Shown here in pieces: positions 38,159-50,165 of a DNA stretch of 64,000 nt. The position numbers and the translations under genes are program-made. Positions within the stretch are counted from its first letter, which is position 1, and each line of letters starts with the position of its first letter. Where the stretch lies: contig JAFIEO010000017.1 in the NCBI GenBank assembly GCA_020832445.1, positions 1 through 64,000 on the forward strand, read 5' to 3'. This DNA is from Paracoccaceae bacterium (GTDB lineage: Bacteria > Pseudomonadota > Alphaproteobacteria > Rhodobacterales > Rhodobacteraceae). The notes beneath the pieces were generated by a model. It was not told the DNA's origin. It did not search any database and worked only from the letters and a program-made list of their open reading frames with translations.

Positions 38159-39024
38159 GTTGTTTCCTTCGTGGGGTGAACGACACGGTTGTCTATCAAG
38201 AAAACAGTGCCGAATTTGACGGCCAACAGTATCACGGCAGGCCGCGTCAGGGGGCCGGAAATGCTGTCCAGCGACGCCGCGTCACGAATATCGACAGACT
38301 GGACCTGTGCGCGCGGTTCGCGTTCCAGCGTCGCGCGCACATGCGACCGCAGCCGCGATGCGGTTATGCCCGTGGGGGCCATGGTTTCCGCTTCGTTCAG
38401 GGCGCGGGCAAGAATGGGGGCGGCAGTGCGGTCTTCCGCACCCAGCCGGACATTGCGCGACGACATGGCCAGCCCGTCGTGTTCGCGCAAGATGGGGGCG
38501 CCAATGATGTCGATATCCATGTCCAGATCGCGCACCATGGTGCGGATGACGGCCAGTTGCTGGAAATCCTTTTCGCCGAACACGGCCGCATCGGGGCGGA
38601 TGATGTTGAACAATTTGGTGACAATCGTGGCCACACCACGGAAATGGCCGGGCCGCAGCTTGCCAATCAACATACGCGCCAGTTCGGTTGTTTCCACAAT
38701 GGTTTGCGCCTGCGGGTCATAAATCTCGTGCGCGTCAGGGGCGAATACTGCATCCACGCCCGTGCCGCGCAGCAGGTCGAAATCGCGCGCTTCATCGCGG
38801 GGATAGCTGTCCAGATCCTCGCCGGGGCCGAATTGTGTGGGGTTGACGAAAATCGTGGCGACCACCCGCCCGTCCTTGCCCGCGCGTTCGCGGGCAATGC
38901 GCATCAGCGACAGATGCCCGTCATGCAAAAAGCCCATCGTGGGCACCAGAACGACCGGCGCGCCGGTTATGCGCCAGTCGCGAACTGTGGCGCGGATTGC
39001 AGCTTTGGTGCGGCAAATGTGCAT
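38155..39024 (-). CDS. panC: pantothenate synthetase
   Basis: Joins pantoate and beta-alanine with ATP. The 289-residue nucleotidyltransferase-fold protein has [20 protein letters not shown] near residue 25 with the HxGH nucleotide site, [19 protein letters not shown] near 60 and [21 protein letters not shown] near 148. MSSRN near 187 stands for the KMSKS loop. It is the first gene of panC-panB and lies divergent to the flavoprotein gene. Confidence 0.96.
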   Translation of the reverse strand: MHICRTKAAIRATVRDWRITGAPVVLVPTMGFLHDGHLSLMRIARERAGKDGRVVATIFVNPTQFGPGEDLDSYPRDEARDFDLLRGTGVDAVFAPDAHEIYDPQAQTIVETTELARMLIGKLRPGHFRGVATIVTKLFNIIRPDAAVFGEKDFQQLAVIRTMVRDLDMDIDIIGAPILREHDGLAMSSRNVRLGAEDRTAAPILARALNEAETMAPTGITASRLRSHVRATLEREPRAQVQSVDIRDAASLDSISGPLTRPAVILLAVKFGTVFLIDNRVVHPTKETT

Positions 39025-39198
39025 GCGGGGCCTTTCGCAGAATGATGCCTATTTCTTAGGCGGTTGCAGGCAGGCGCGCAAGGTGCCGCAGCATTCGCAC
39101 AAGGCGTCGTTTTTACACCTTGTCATGTCGTCAAGGCTTGCCCAAGGGCGCGCAGGATTTGCAATCTAGGCGCAGATAACCTTTGCCGGAGAGTGCCA

Positions 39199-41685
39199 AT
39201 GAAAACTCATGTCAAATCGCTTGTGGTGGGCGGCGGTGCCGTGGGCGCGTCAATCGCGTATCATCTGGCCAAGGCAGGTTGGGACACAATGCTGCTGGAA
39301 CGCGATGAATTGACAGCAGGGTCCACATGGCACGCGGCGGGACTGCTGCCCTTGTTCAACATGGGCTATGCGACCAGCCATATCCATGACTACAGCGTGA
39401 AATTCTATAAACAGCTGGAGGCAGAGACCGGCCTGAATGCAGGATTCTACGTCGTTGGTAACCTGCGCATGGCACAGACACAGGCCCGCATGGATGAATA
39501 TATGGTCTATGCCAGCACGGCGGAATCAGTGGGCATTCCGTATGAATGGATGACCCCTGCGCAGATCAGGGAACGCTGGCCGCTGGTGCGCACCGAAGAC
39601 CTGCAAGGTGCGATCTTTCACCCGACGGACGGCTATATCAACCCCGCCGACGTGACGCAGGCCATGGCCAAGGGCGCGCGCCAGTTCGGGGCGGAAATTG
39701 TGCGGCGTGTGCAGGTTGACGCCTACCGCTGGACCGGCAGCGAATGGGTGGTGTCATGCACCCGCATGGTCGAAAAAGGCGGCAATCTTGTCCCGTCTGA
39801 TGAGCAGTTTGAAATTACCGCAGAACATGTCGTCACTGCGACCGGCAACCATGCACAGCGCACCGCGCGCCTGCTGGGCATTAAAATTCCCGCGATTCCG
39901 GTGGAACACCAGTATATCGTTACCGAACCCGACCCGATGCTGGTCGAATACCGCAAGAACCACCCCGAACACCCCGTTCTGCGCGATGCAGATGCAAAAT
40001 GGTATGTCCGCGAAGAACGCGGCGGCTGGATTCTTGGTCCTTATGAACGGGGTGCGCCTGCGTGTTTCGAATATGATGTGCCCCACAGCTTCCGTGCGGA
40101 TTTGTTCCCGCTGGATCTGGACCGGATTGAAGAAGAATACATGTCCATGATCCACCGTATTCCCAGTTCGGAAACCGTGGGGCTGAAGGACGACTATAAC
40201 GGTCCCATCTGCTACACGCCTGACGGCAACCCGCTGGTCGGCCCTGCGCCGGGGTTGCGCAATATGTGGCTGGCCGAAGGGTTCAGTTTTGGCATTACCG
40301 CCGCAGGTGGCACCGGCCATTACCTTGCCCAGATGATGGTGCAGGGAGAGGCTGAAATCGACATGGCCGCCCTTGACCCCAAACGCTACGGGTCATGGAT
40401 GACCACCGAATATGCCGCGCGCAAGAATGAAGAATGCTACGAGCATGTCTATGTCTTGCACCACCCAGATGAAGAGCGCGAAGCCTGCCGCCCGCTGCGC
40501 ACCGCGCCGTGCTACGGGCGCGTAAAGGCGCAGGGCGCGCAGTTTGGCTGCGTGAATGGTTGGGAGCGCCCGAATTACTACGCACCCCAAGGGTTTGACG
40601 ACCACGCCGCGCGCAGTTTCCGGCGCGGCGGCTGGTGGCAATACGCGGTGGATGAAGCGCGCGCCATCCGCGAAGGGGTCGGCATGATCGACGCAACCGC
40701 CTTTACCAAACACCTTGTGCGCGGCCCCGGTGCGACCGCGTTTCTGGACTGGTTCACCTGCAACAAATTGCCCAAGGTGGGGCGCATCAACCTGACTTAT
40801 GCGCTGACGGGCAATGGCACGGTGCGCACGGAATATACCATCGTGCGGCTGGCACAGGATGAATATTACCTGATTTCGGCAGGTGCATGGACGGCTTATG
40901 ACGGCGACTACCTGCGCAAGGCAGCCGAAGACAAGCTGGCCGAATTCGGCTGGATCGACATTCATGATGTGACCACGCAATGGGGCGTTTTCGCTGTGGC
41001 AGGTCCCAAATCGCGCGATTTGCTGGGCAAGCTGGTGCGTGATGCGGACCCCGCAACAGCGCTGTCCAACAAACGGTTCCCGTGGCTGTCGATGCGCAAT
41101 ATCGAATTGGGCATGTGCCCTGTGCGCGCGGTGCGCGTGGCCTATACTGGCGAATTGGGCTGGGAATTGCACCACCCCGTCGAGATGCAGAATTACCTGT
41201 TCGACCAGATCATGGCTGCGGGCGCGGATGTGGGGTTGAAACTGGTGGGCGCGCGGGCGCAAAACTGGCTGCGGCAGGAAAAATCCTATCGCGCCTTCGG
41301 CAACGAGTTGGGCCGCGATGCCACCCCGCTGGAGGCTGATCTGCCGCGCTTTGTTGATATGACCAAAGAGTTCCATGGCAAACCCGCGATGGAACAAACC
41401 GGCATTCGCGCCAAATGCTGCACGCTGTTGATTGACGGGCCGACAGATGCCGACCCTTGGGGCCGCGAGGCGCTGTATGAGGGCGACACCAAGGTGGGCC
41501 GCCTGACATCGGGGGGGTATTCGGTCGCATTCGGCAAATCCATCGGCATGGGATATGTGCGCCCCGATCTGGCGGTCGAGGGGCAAAAGCTGAAACTGCG
41601 TATGTTTGACCAGCTTTGGGATGCGGTGGTCACCTGCGACAGCCCCTATGACCCTGACAACGCGTCAATTCGCAAGGATGGCTAG
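39199..41685 (+). CDS. FAD-dependent dimethylglycine/sarcosine dehydrogenase-like protein with GcvT domains
   Basis: An 828-residue flavoprotein. Residues 1-400 form a DAO-type FAD domain with the Rossmann motif VVGGGAVGASIAYHLAKAGW and the flavin loop TAGSTWHAAGLL. The FAO_M linker follows, then GcvT N- and C-terminal folate-binding domains (VRVAYTGELGWELHHP near 648). It probably demethylates a methylated glycine and passes the carbon to tetrahydrofolate; the precise substrate is not clear. The start ATG 39199 follows GGAGAG. The track adds 45 upstream residues that lack support. Confidence 0.9.
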   Translation: MKTHVKSLVVGGGAVGASIAYHLAKAGWDTMLLERDELTAGSTWHAAGLLPLFNMGYATSHIHDYSVKFYKQLEAETGLNAGFYVVGNLRMAQTQARMDEYMVYASTAESVGIPYEWMTPAQIRERWPLVRTEDLQGAIFHPTDGYINPADVTQAMAKGARQFGAEIVRRVQVDAYRWTGSEWVVSCTRMVEKGGNLVPSDEQFEITAEHVVTATGNHAQRTARLLGIKIPAIPVEHQYIVTEPDPMLVEYRKNHPEHPVLRDADAKWYVREERGGWILGPYERGAPACFEYDVPHSFRADLFPLDLDRIEEEYMSMIHRIPSSETVGLKDDYNGPICYTPDGNPLVGPAPGLRNMWLAEGFSFGITAAGGTGHYLAQMMVQGEAEIDMAALDPKRYGSWMTTEYAARKNEECYEHVYVLHHPDEEREACRPLRTAPCYGRVKAQGAQFGCVNGWERPNYYAPQGFDDHAARSFRRGGWWQYAVDEARAIREGVGMIDATAFTKHLVRGPGATAFLDWFTCNKLPKVGRINLTYALTGNGTVRTEYTIVRLAQDEYYLISAGAWTAYDGDYLRKAAEDKLAEFGWIDIHDVTTQWGVFAVAGPKSRDLLGKLVRDADPATALSNKRFPWLSMRNIELGMCPVRAVRVAYTGELGWELHHPVEMQNYLFDQIMAAGADVGLKLVGARAQNWLRQEKSYRAFGNELGRDATPLEADLPRFVDMTKEFHGKPAMEQTGIRAKCCTLLIDGPTDADPWGREALYEGDTKVGRLTSGGYSVAFGKSIGMGYVRPDLAVEGQKLKLRMFDQLWDAVVTCDSPYDPDNASIRKDG

Positions 41686-41776
41686 GCGGCGTTGAAGCAG
41701 CGCGCCTTGCAATCGGGTTGCGCAAACCCCGTGGACCCGCTTGCAGCGTGGGCGCGGGGCGGCTATCGTTTCCGCC

Positions 41777-42235
41777 ATGTCGCACCAGATGCCCGCCCCC
41801 GTCACGCGCCCGATTCCTGCTGTTCTGGCCGTCGTCATTCGTGACGATCAGGTGTTGTTGATCCAGCGCGCCAACCCGCCGGATGCGGGGCTGTGGGGGT
41901 TTCCCGGCGGCAAGCTGGAATTCGGGGAAACACTTCTGGCCGCAGCCGAACGGGAGTTATTTGAAGAAACGGGCGTCAGGGCTGTTGCCCGACGGGTGTT
42001 CACCGCGCTGGACGCCTATGACCGCACCGATGGCGGGGCAATCCGGCAGCATTTCGCCCTGATTGCCGTGCAGTGCGACTGGCGCGAGGGGGAACCCGTT
42101 GCCGCAGATGACGCGCTGGATGCGACTTGGATATCCCTCAAGGATATGGATGTCGCCCTTCCGCTTAGCCTTGATGTGGCCGCTGTTGCACGGCAGGCCG
42201 CCTTGACGGGCCGGAACGTCGCCGGATCAGGTTGA
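41777..42235 (+). CDS. Nudix hydrolase
   Basis: A 152-residue protein with a complete Nudix box, GGKLEFGETLLAAAERELFEETG, near residues 42-64. It hydrolyses a nucleoside diphosphate linked to some other group; the substrate is not predictable, although the domain resembles ADP-ribose pyrophosphatase/MutT types. ATG 41777 (MSHQMPAP) is preferred over 41741. It may be cotranscribed with the flavoprotein (91-base gap). Repeat copy D follows. Confidence 0.9.
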   Translation: MSHQMPAPVTRPIPAVLAVVIRDDQVLLIQRANPPDAGLWGFPGGKLEFGETLLAAAERELFEETGVRAVARRVFTALDAYDRTDGGAIRQHFALIAVQCDWREGEPVAADDALDATWISLKDMDVALPLSLDVAAVARQAALTGRNVAGSG

Positions 42236-42255
42236 ACCATCCGCTGGGGCGGTGC

Positions 42256-42485
42256 TGGCCTTTTGCAGACATCGGAAAAGCCCCAAGGCGCGGAGCAAAG
42301 GGCGCAGCCCGCCGCGCCATCGGCGGGCCGTCCCGCGGCCTGCCGATTTGGCCAGCGAAACACCAAGCCTTTGAACGCAGGAGTATGCCGCCTGCATAAA
42401 GTGAACTTCACCAATGCCGGATCGGCAGACCCCGGCCCACCGCTGGCGCGGGCTTTGTCCAAGTGTGAAGGGCAGCAAAAGGCCA
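42256..42485 (-). repeat. intergenic inverted-repeat element, copy D
   Basis: 230 bp with perfect 11 bp terminal inverted repeats TGGCCTTTTGC and GCAAAAGGCCA, the clearest example in the window. It is inverted relative to A. It lies between the convergent Nudix and pgm genes, 20 bases after one stop and 55 before the other. Its core is close to copy A, with AGTGAACTTCAC plus TATGC/GCATA in the centre. The 158-residue minus-strand ORF in the track that runs across it is a shadow. Confidence 0.9.
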
Positions 42486-42540
42486 AAACCACCCGCGACA
42501 GGAACGTTTCAAGCCGAAGCAGCCGACCCCTGCGCGCCGT

Positions 42541-44482
<1,942 letters not shown>

Positions 44483-45352
44483 TCAGGCGCGCACCAGTGC
44501 CTCATAGGTTTCGGCCACTTTGCGCGTCATGGTGCCCACCTGAAAGTTATGCGGGCCGATCTGGCCCACAGGCGTCACCTCGGCGGCGGTGCCGGTCAGC
44601 CAGCATTCGGAAAAATCCGCCAGTTCTTCGGGCATGATATGGCGTTCATGCACAGTTATGCCCATGTCGCGCAGCATAGCAATAACGGTCTGGCGGGTGA
44701 TCCCGTTCAGGATGGCATCGGGGATTGGGGTGTGCACTTCGCCATCTTTCACGAAGAACACGTTTGCCCCCGTGGCTTCGGCCACATACCCGCGATAGTC
44801 ATAAAACAGCGCGTCCGAGCAGCCTTTTTCTTCGGCTGCGTGTTTTGACATGGTGCAGATCATGTATAGCCCTGCCGCCTTGGCCGCAGTCGGGATGGTC
44901 TCGGGTGAGGGGCGGCGCCATTTGGCAATGTCCAGCTTCGCGCCCTGCATCTTGGCGTCACCGTAATAGGCGCCCCATTCCCACGCGGCGATTGCCACGC
45001 GCACAGGGTTGCGCCGTGCCGCGACACCCATATCTTCGCCCACACCCCGCCATGCAAGGGCGCGCACATAGGCGTCTGTCAGGTTATTGGCGCGCAGGAC
45101 TTCGGCCTTGGCTTCTTCCAGCTGGTCCACGCTGTAGGGGATTTTCATATCCAGCAGGCGGCCTGATTCCAGCAGGCGTTCGGAATGCTCGCGGCTTTTG
45201 AAAATCTTGCCGCTATAGCAGCGCTCGCCTTCAAACACGGAAGAGGCGTAGTGCATCGCATGGGTCAGAACATGCACATTGGCATCCCGCCACGGCACCA
45301 TGGTGCCATCCATCCAGATCAAGCCGTCTTTGTCGTCATACGCCCCGGCCAT
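44483..45352 (-). CDS. ilvE: branched-chain amino acid aminotransferase
   Basis: Last step of valine, leucine and isoleucine synthesis, PLP-dependent. The 289-residue fold-type IV enzyme has HYASSVFEGERCYSGKIF near residue 35, the probable Schiff-base Lys in PTAAKAAGLYMI near 144, and GYVAEATGANVFFVKDGEV near 178. ATG 45352 follows GAGGAGG; the 31 upstream residues in the track are not supported. It diverges from petP, a common arrangement in Rhodobacteraceae. Confidence 0.95.
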   Translation of the reverse strand: MAGAYDDKDGLIWMDGTMVPWRDANVHVLTHAMHYASSVFEGERCYSGKIFKSREHSERLLESGRLLDMKIPYSVDQLEEAKAEVLRANNLTDAYVRALAWRGVGEDMGVAARRNPVRVAIAAWEWGAYYGDAKMQGAKLDIAKWRRPSPETIPTAAKAAGLYMICTMSKHAAEEKGCSDALFYDYRGYVAEATGANVFFVKDGEVHTPIPDAILNGITRQTVIAMLRDMGITVHERHIMPEELADFSECWLTGTAAEVTPVGQIGPHNFQVGTMTRKVAETYEALVRA

Positions 45353-45435
45353 ACATGCCTCCTCATTTGGCAGATTTGCAAAAGTTACGCAACTTAGGAC
45401 CACATCGGACATAATGTTGCGCGAAAACTGACGAA

Positions 45436-45464
45436 TCGCTAGCAATTCGACCTTGGAATGTCAA
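45436..45464 (-). promoter_or_regulatory. possible ilvE promoter
   Basis: On the minus strand a perfect TTGACA, a 17-base spacer and a weak TAGCGA lie 84 bases before ilvE. Confidence 0.4.
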
Positions 45465-45524
45465 CAAGGCTGACATAAAATGGCTTAAAGATTGATCAGA
45501 TTTATAATCGGGGGCGCGCGGCAC

Positions 45525-46034
45525 ATGGGACAAGGTGGATCAGGAACACTTGGTGGCGAAAATCTGCTGTTCCTGACAGACGAGCAGTTGCGCAAAGGCA
45601 TCGAGGCGATGTTTTTCGCCTATCGTGGGTTCACCGCTGATCCCGACCGCATACTGGCCGATCATGCCTATGGCCGCGCGCATCATCGTGCACTGCATTT
45701 CATCAATCGCACGCATGGCACCACAGTGAACAACCTGCTGACTGTGCTGGGGGTTACCAAACAATCGCTGAACCGCGTTCTGCGCACCCTTATCGCCGAT
45801 GGGCTGGTTGAAAGCCGCGTGGGGCGCACCGACCGGCGCGAACGCAATCTATACCTGACAGAGGCGGGCAAGGAGTTGGAGCGCATGCTGTCGGAAGCAC
45901 AGCGCAACCGGATGCGCGCAGCATATCGTGCGGCTGGCCCGCAGGCCGTGGCGGGGTTCCGGCAGGTGCTGGAGGCGATGATGGATGACGAAATTTTCCG
46001 CCAGTATATTGCCCTGAAGGAGCGTCGCACATGA
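45525..46034 (+). CDS. petP: MarR family regulator, PetP-like
   Basis: A 169-residue MarR winged-helix protein (HHRALHFINRTHGTTVNNLLTVLGVTKQSLNRVLRTLIADGLVES). Together with the following response regulator it matches PetP-PetR of Rhodobacter capsulatus, where the pair is needed to express the cytochrome bc1 genes petABC; those genes are not here. The symbol rests on the gene pair and synteny with ilvE. ATG 45525 is chosen over 45492. Its stop overlaps petR by 4 bases. Confidence 0.85.
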   Translation: MGQGGSGTLGGENLLFLTDEQLRKGIEAMFFAYRGFTADPDRILADHAYGRAHHRALHFINRTHGTTVNNLLTVLGVTKQSLNRVLRTLIADGLVESRVGRTDRRERNLYLTEAGKELERMLSEAQRNRMRAAYRAAGPQAVAGFRQVLEAMMDDEIFRQYIALKERRT

Positions 46035-46750
46035 CCACAGAACCTGCCGCACATCTGTTGATCGTGGATGATGACGCCCGCATTCGGACGCTTTTGCAAA
46101 AATATCTTATCCGAAACGGGTTCATGGTCACGGCGGCGCGCGATGCAGCACATGCACGCAGAATACTGGCCGGGCTTAGTTTCGATCTGGTGGTGCTTGA
46201 TGTGATGATGCCGGGCGAAGATGGCATCAGCCTGACGCGACATATCTGCAACGACACCGCCATTCCGGTGTTATTGCTGACCGCCAAGGGCGAGGCAGAG
46301 GACAGGATCTGCGGTTTTGAAGCGGGCGCCGATGATTACCTGCCCAAACCTTTTGAACCGCGCGAGCTCTTGTTGCGCATCAACGCAATCCTGCGCCGCA
46401 GGCCACAGCCTGCCGTAACCGAAGTTCTGCCGCAGGTGCTGATCATGGGACCGCTGCGCTATGATCTGGAACGTGGCGAGTTGAAGCGCGGTGACACTGT
46501 CATCCGGCTTACCCAGACCGAAGCCACCATAATGCGGTTCTTCTGTGAACGCCCCGGAGAGGTTATTCGCCGCGACGCGCTGGTGGACCATCTAGGGCGC
46601 GACAGGGCAGGGCATAGCGCTGTTGTCGGACAGGACCGTGCGGTTGATGTCCAGATCACGCGCCTGCGCCGCAAGATCGAACATGACCCCAAGACCCCGC
46701 GCCATCTGCAAACCGTGCGCGGTGCAGGCTATATGCTTGTTGCGGATTGA
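46031..46750 (+). CDS. petR: OmpR-type response regulator, PetR-like
   Basis: A 239-residue two-component response regulator. The receiver has the acidic pocket DDDARIRTLL, the phosphoacceptor Asp in LVVLDVMMPGEDG (near 55) and Lys in LPKPFEPREL; the C-terminal winged helix ends DVQITRLRRKIEHDPKTPRHLQTVRGAGYML. No histidine kinase gene is next to it. It is translationally coupled to petP. Confidence 0.92.
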   Translation: MTTEPAAHLLIVDDDARIRTLLQKYLIRNGFMVTAARDAAHARRILAGLSFDLVVLDVMMPGEDGISLTRHICNDTAIPVLLLTAKGEAEDRICGFEAGADDYLPKPFEPRELLLRINAILRRRPQPAVTEVLPQVLIMGPLRYDLERGELKRGDTVIRLTQTEATIMRFFCERPGEVIRRDALVDHLGRDRAGHSAVVGQDRAVDVQITRLRRKIEHDPKTPRHLQTVRGAGYMLVAD

Positions 46751-46838
46751 CCTGATTGTCCCGCTGTCGCGTGACGTCGCGCGATGGCATAGCTTGCTTG
46801 CACAAAAGCGGGGTTTCTAAGCGTGACGAAAGGCGATA

Positions 46839-48677
46839 ATGCTGGCGCGCGAAACAGCCGGAAGTCGATCTATCGTGGCCAAGCAACACAAGAAGCAGCT
46901 TAAACTTAGCAAACGTCAGTTCCAAAGCCGCAATGACAGGGTGATCACGGTTTGGCTGTGGCACACATTCGTGCGCCCCAGATTGTGGTTCATCGGGCTT
47001 GCAGTTATCTTCATGGTCGCCGAAGCTGCGATGCTGGGCGCGTTCAGCTATCTGATCCGGCCCATGTTCGATGATGTCATGATCGCAGGGGATCGCGCCA
47101 GTCTGTATATTGTTGCCATGGGGATGGCTGCGGTGTTTTTCGGGCGCGGCATGTCGCGCTTTGCCCATAAGGTCATCATGATCAAGCAGGCAGAATGGGC
47201 GCTGGCCGAAGTGCAGACCATCCTTATGTCCCACCTGCTGCGGCTGGATATGAGCTTTTACAAGCTGAACGCACCGGGTATCCTGATTGAACGTGTGCGC
47301 GGCGATTCCGGCGCTGTCGGGAACCTGTTCAAGGGTATGATCACGGGCGTCGGGCGTGACGGGGCTGCGGTGATCGTGCTGTTTGGCGTTGCAATCTGGA
47401 CAGACTGGCTTTGGACGCTGGTTGCGTTGGGGGCCATTCCGGTTCTGGTGCTGCCGCTGTTGTGGTTGCAGCGCATGATCCGGCGGCGCAGCGCGGAATC
47501 GCGCATTGCCGCCGCCAGCACATCCAACCGCCTGAACGAGGCGTTTCACGGGGTTTCAACCGTTCAGCTGTCGGGCACCGAAGACCGCGAATTGTCGCGT
47601 TTCGGCGTTGTGATGCGCGATTACCGGCGCAAGGCATCGCGGGCTGCAATCGGCCATGCGGCGGTGCCCACAGTTATGGATTTCGGCGCGGCCATAGGCT
47701 TTGCACTGGTGCTGATCTATGGCGGCATGCAGATCATCGAAGGCACGCGCACGGTCGGGCAGTTTATGTCCTTCTTCACTGCGCTGGGCTTGTTGTTTGA
47801 CCCGATGCGCCGGTTCTCGGCCCTGAGTGCTGCGTGGCAATCCATGCTTGCGTCGCTGGAGCGCACCTTTGAATTGTTGCAGGTCCAGCCCATGGTGACA
47901 AACCCGCCCGCGCCGCGCACCCCCGTGCCCCCGCGCGAGCAGGCGTCCATCACCTTGCAGGATGTGGAATTTGCCTATGATGACGAACCTGTGTTGCGCG
48001 GGCTGTCCTTCACCGCCGAGGCGGGCAAGACAACTGCCATTGTGGGGCCTTCGGGTGCGGGCAAAACCACAGTATTTCTTATGCTGACACGCCTTGCAGA
48101 TGTCACATCGGGGCAGGTTTTGCTGGGTGGTCATGACATCCGCAAGATGGATCTGGTGGCGTTGCGTGCCAATTTCGCAGTGGTCAGTCAGGACACGGCG
48201 CTGTTTAACGACTCAATCCGCGACAACGTGCTGATGGGGGCAGAAGGGGTCAGCGAAGAGGCGCTGAATGCCGCGCTGAATGCGGCCCATGTCGATGATT
48301 TCCTGCCGCTGTTGCCCAACGGGGTAGAATCGTCTGCGGGGCCGCGCGGGTCGTCCTTGTCGGGCGGGCAGCGCCAGCGGGTCGCGATTGCGCGTGCATT
48401 GTTGCGTGATGCGCCGGTTTTGTTGCTGGATGAAGCCACCAGCGCGCTGGACGCGAAATCAGAAGCGTTCATTCAGGATGCACTGACGAAACTGTCTGCC
48501 GATCGCACAACCATCGTTATCGCGCACCGCCTGTCGACGATTCGCAATGCGGACAAGATTGTTGTCATGGATCGCGGGCGTGTGGTCGAACAGGGCACTC
48601 ATGAAGAATTGCTGGCGCTTGGCGGGGCCTATGCGCGGCTTTATGCCATCCAGTTCGGGGATGAAGATGAAGACTGA
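46839..48677 (+). CDS. ABC transporter, fused membrane and ATPase domains (MsbA-like)
   Basis: A 612-residue half-transporter exporter. Six transmembrane helices cover residues 45-350, and the ATPase domain holds Walker A GPSGAGKTT near residue 405, signature LSGGQRQRVAIARALL near 505 and Walker B VLLLDEATSALD near 525. It probably flips a lipid such as lipid A or a hydrophobic compound; the substrate is uncertain. The N-terminal 12 residues depend on start choice (ATG 46839 or GTG 46875). It follows petR by 88 bases. Confidence 0.9.
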   Translation: MLARETAGSRSIVAKQHKKQLKLSKRQFQSRNDRVITVWLWHTFVRPRLWFIGLAVIFMVAEAAMLGAFSYLIRPMFDDVMIAGDRASLYIVAMGMAAVFFGRGMSRFAHKVIMIKQAEWALAEVQTILMSHLLRLDMSFYKLNAPGILIERVRGDSGAVGNLFKGMITGVGRDGAAVIVLFGVAIWTDWLWTLVALGAIPVLVLPLLWLQRMIRRRSAESRIAAASTSNRLNEAFHGVSTVQLSGTEDRELSRFGVVMRDYRRKASRAAIGHAAVPTVMDFGAAIGFALVLIYGGMQIIEGTRTVGQFMSFFTALGLLFDPMRRFSALSAAWQSMLASLERTFELLQVQPMVTNPPAPRTPVPPREQASITLQDVEFAYDDEPVLRGLSFTAEAGKTTAIVGPSGAGKTTVFLMLTRLADVTSGQVLLGGHDIRKMDLVALRANFAVVSQDTALFNDSIRDNVLMGAEGVSEEALNAALNAAHVDDFLPLLPNGVESSAGPRGSSLSGGQRQRVAIARALLRDAPVLLLDEATSALDAKSEAFIQDALTKLSADRTTIVIAHRLSTIRNADKIVVMDRGRVVEQGTHEELLALGGAYARLYAIQFGDEDED

Positions 48678-48772
48678 TCCGGCACCGCGCGGTCATAGGG
48701 TTTCGTGCGCTTCCAGATTGCAAATTGTGCCCTGCTGACGCATAACCCCCCAAACTGCGAGTGGACGTGTTG

Positions 48773-49732
48773 ATGAATTATCTGGAATTCGAAAAACCGC
48801 TGGCCGAGATTGAAGGCAAAGCAACAGAATTGCGGTCGATGGCTGCGGCCAATCCCGAAACCGATGTTGCCAAGGAAGCCGCGGCGCTGGACCAGAAGGC
48901 ACAAAAGCTGCTGGTCGATCTGTATAAAAACCTGTCGCCATGGCGCAAATGTCAGGTTGCACGCCATCCTGACAGGCCACACTGCAAGGAATATGTCGAC
49001 ACGCTGTTTGACGAATTCACGTCGCTGGCAGGCGATCGCGGATTTGCCGAAGATGAAGCCGTCATTGGGGGGCTGGCGCGTCTGAAGGGGCGTGCGGTTG
49101 TGGTGATAGGGCAGGAAAAGGGCCATGACACCCAAAGCAGGCTGCGGCGCAATTTCGGCATGGCCCGCCCAGAAGGCTACCGCAAAGCCATGCGCTTGAT
49201 GGATATTGCCGATCGCTTTGGGCTGCCCGTTGTCACTTTGGTCGACACGCCCGGGGCCTATCCGGGCAAAGGGGCCGAAGAACGTGGTCAGGCCGAAGCG
49301 ATTGCGCGTTGCACGCAAAAATGCCTGAATCTAGGGGTGCCGCTTGTGTCTGTGATCATTGGTGAAGGCGGGTCTGGCGGGGCCGTCGCGTTTGCGACGG
49401 CGAACCGCATCGCCATGCTGGAACATTCCGTCTATTCGGTGATCAGCCCCGAGGGCTGCGCGTCTATCCTGTGGAAAGATGCCGAGAAAATGCGCGAAGC
49501 CGCCGAGGCGCTGCGCCTGACTGCGCAGGATCTGAAAAAGCTGGACGTGATCGACCGCATCATCCCCGAACCGTTGGGGGGGGCACAGCGCGACCGGGAT
49601 GCCATGATCAAGGGCGTTGGTTCGGCCCTGAATGCCATGCTGGACGAGCTTGCAAGCAAGGATGCCGCCACCCTGAAGCAAGAACGCCGCCAGAAGTTCC
49701 TGAATATGGGCGCGAAGGGGTTGTCGGCCTAG
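48773..49732 (+). CDS. accA: acetyl-CoA carboxylase carboxyltransferase alpha subunit
   Basis: With AccD it moves the carboxyl group from biotin to acetyl-CoA, giving malonyl-CoA for fatty acids. The 319-residue protein starts [34 protein letters not shown] is near residue 60, and [28 protein letters not shown] and [12 protein letters not shown] are crotonase-fold CoA/carboxyl sites. ATG 48773 is the family start; 48761 is four codons earlier. No acc partner genes are beside it. Repeat copy E follows. Confidence 0.96.
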   Translation: MNYLEFEKPLAEIEGKATELRSMAAANPETDVAKEAAALDQKAQKLLVDLYKNLSPWRKCQVARHPDRPHCKEYVDTLFDEFTSLAGDRGFAEDEAVIGGLARLKGRAVVVIGQEKGHDTQSRLRRNFGMARPEGYRKAMRLMDIADRFGLPVVTLVDTPGAYPGKGAEERGQAEAIARCTQKCLNLGVPLVSVIIGEGGSGGAVAFATANRIAMLEHSVYSVISPEGCASILWKDAEKMREAAEALRLTAQDLKKLDVIDRIIPEPLGGAQRDRDAMIKGVGSALNAMLDELASKDAATLKQERRQKFLNMGAKGLSA

Positions 49733-49774
49733 GCGATGATCCTTTCGGATTGAACAGGCAAGGCCGGTCGGGGT

Positions 49775-50002
49775 TGGCCTTTTGCGGTCATTCGCGCTTG
49801 GATAGCCGCGCCATCGGTGGGCCGGGGTCTGACGATCCGGCGTTAGTGAAGTTCACTTTATGCAGGCGGCATACCCCTGACTTCAAGGGATTGAATCACC
49901 ATCAGCCAAATCGGCAGGCCGCGGGACGGCCAGACCTATGGCGTGGGCCACCTGCTGCCTTTGCTCCGCGCCTTGGGCGTCCCCAATGACAACAAAAGGC
50001 CA
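49775..50002 (+). repeat. intergenic inverted-repeat element, copy E
   Basis: 228 bp in the same orientation as A and B, with ends TGGCCTTTTGC and ACAAAAGGCCA (10 of 11 matched). It sits 42 bases after accA, in the gap before the DUF1800 gene, so unlike copies A-D it is between genes on one strand. It holds the perfect AGTGAAGTTCACT palindrome and TATGC/GCATA hairpin; the right outer arm has the GGCCAGACCTATGGCG variant shared with copy B. The rest of this 433-base gap (50003-50165) has no feature I can identify beyond probable promoter sequence. Confidence 0.88.
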
Positions 50003-50165
50003 GCACATTCCCCAAACGGACCATTCCCCCACGACCTGATCGCGCAACTGGTCGGCGTGCCGGATGACTATTGGAAATATTATTGCGCCCTGCTGATGAA
50101 CGTGATTTGTTGTGCATGCGAATGCATGGAATACTGCGCCTCGCAATCTGGCAGATGGGGCGGAA

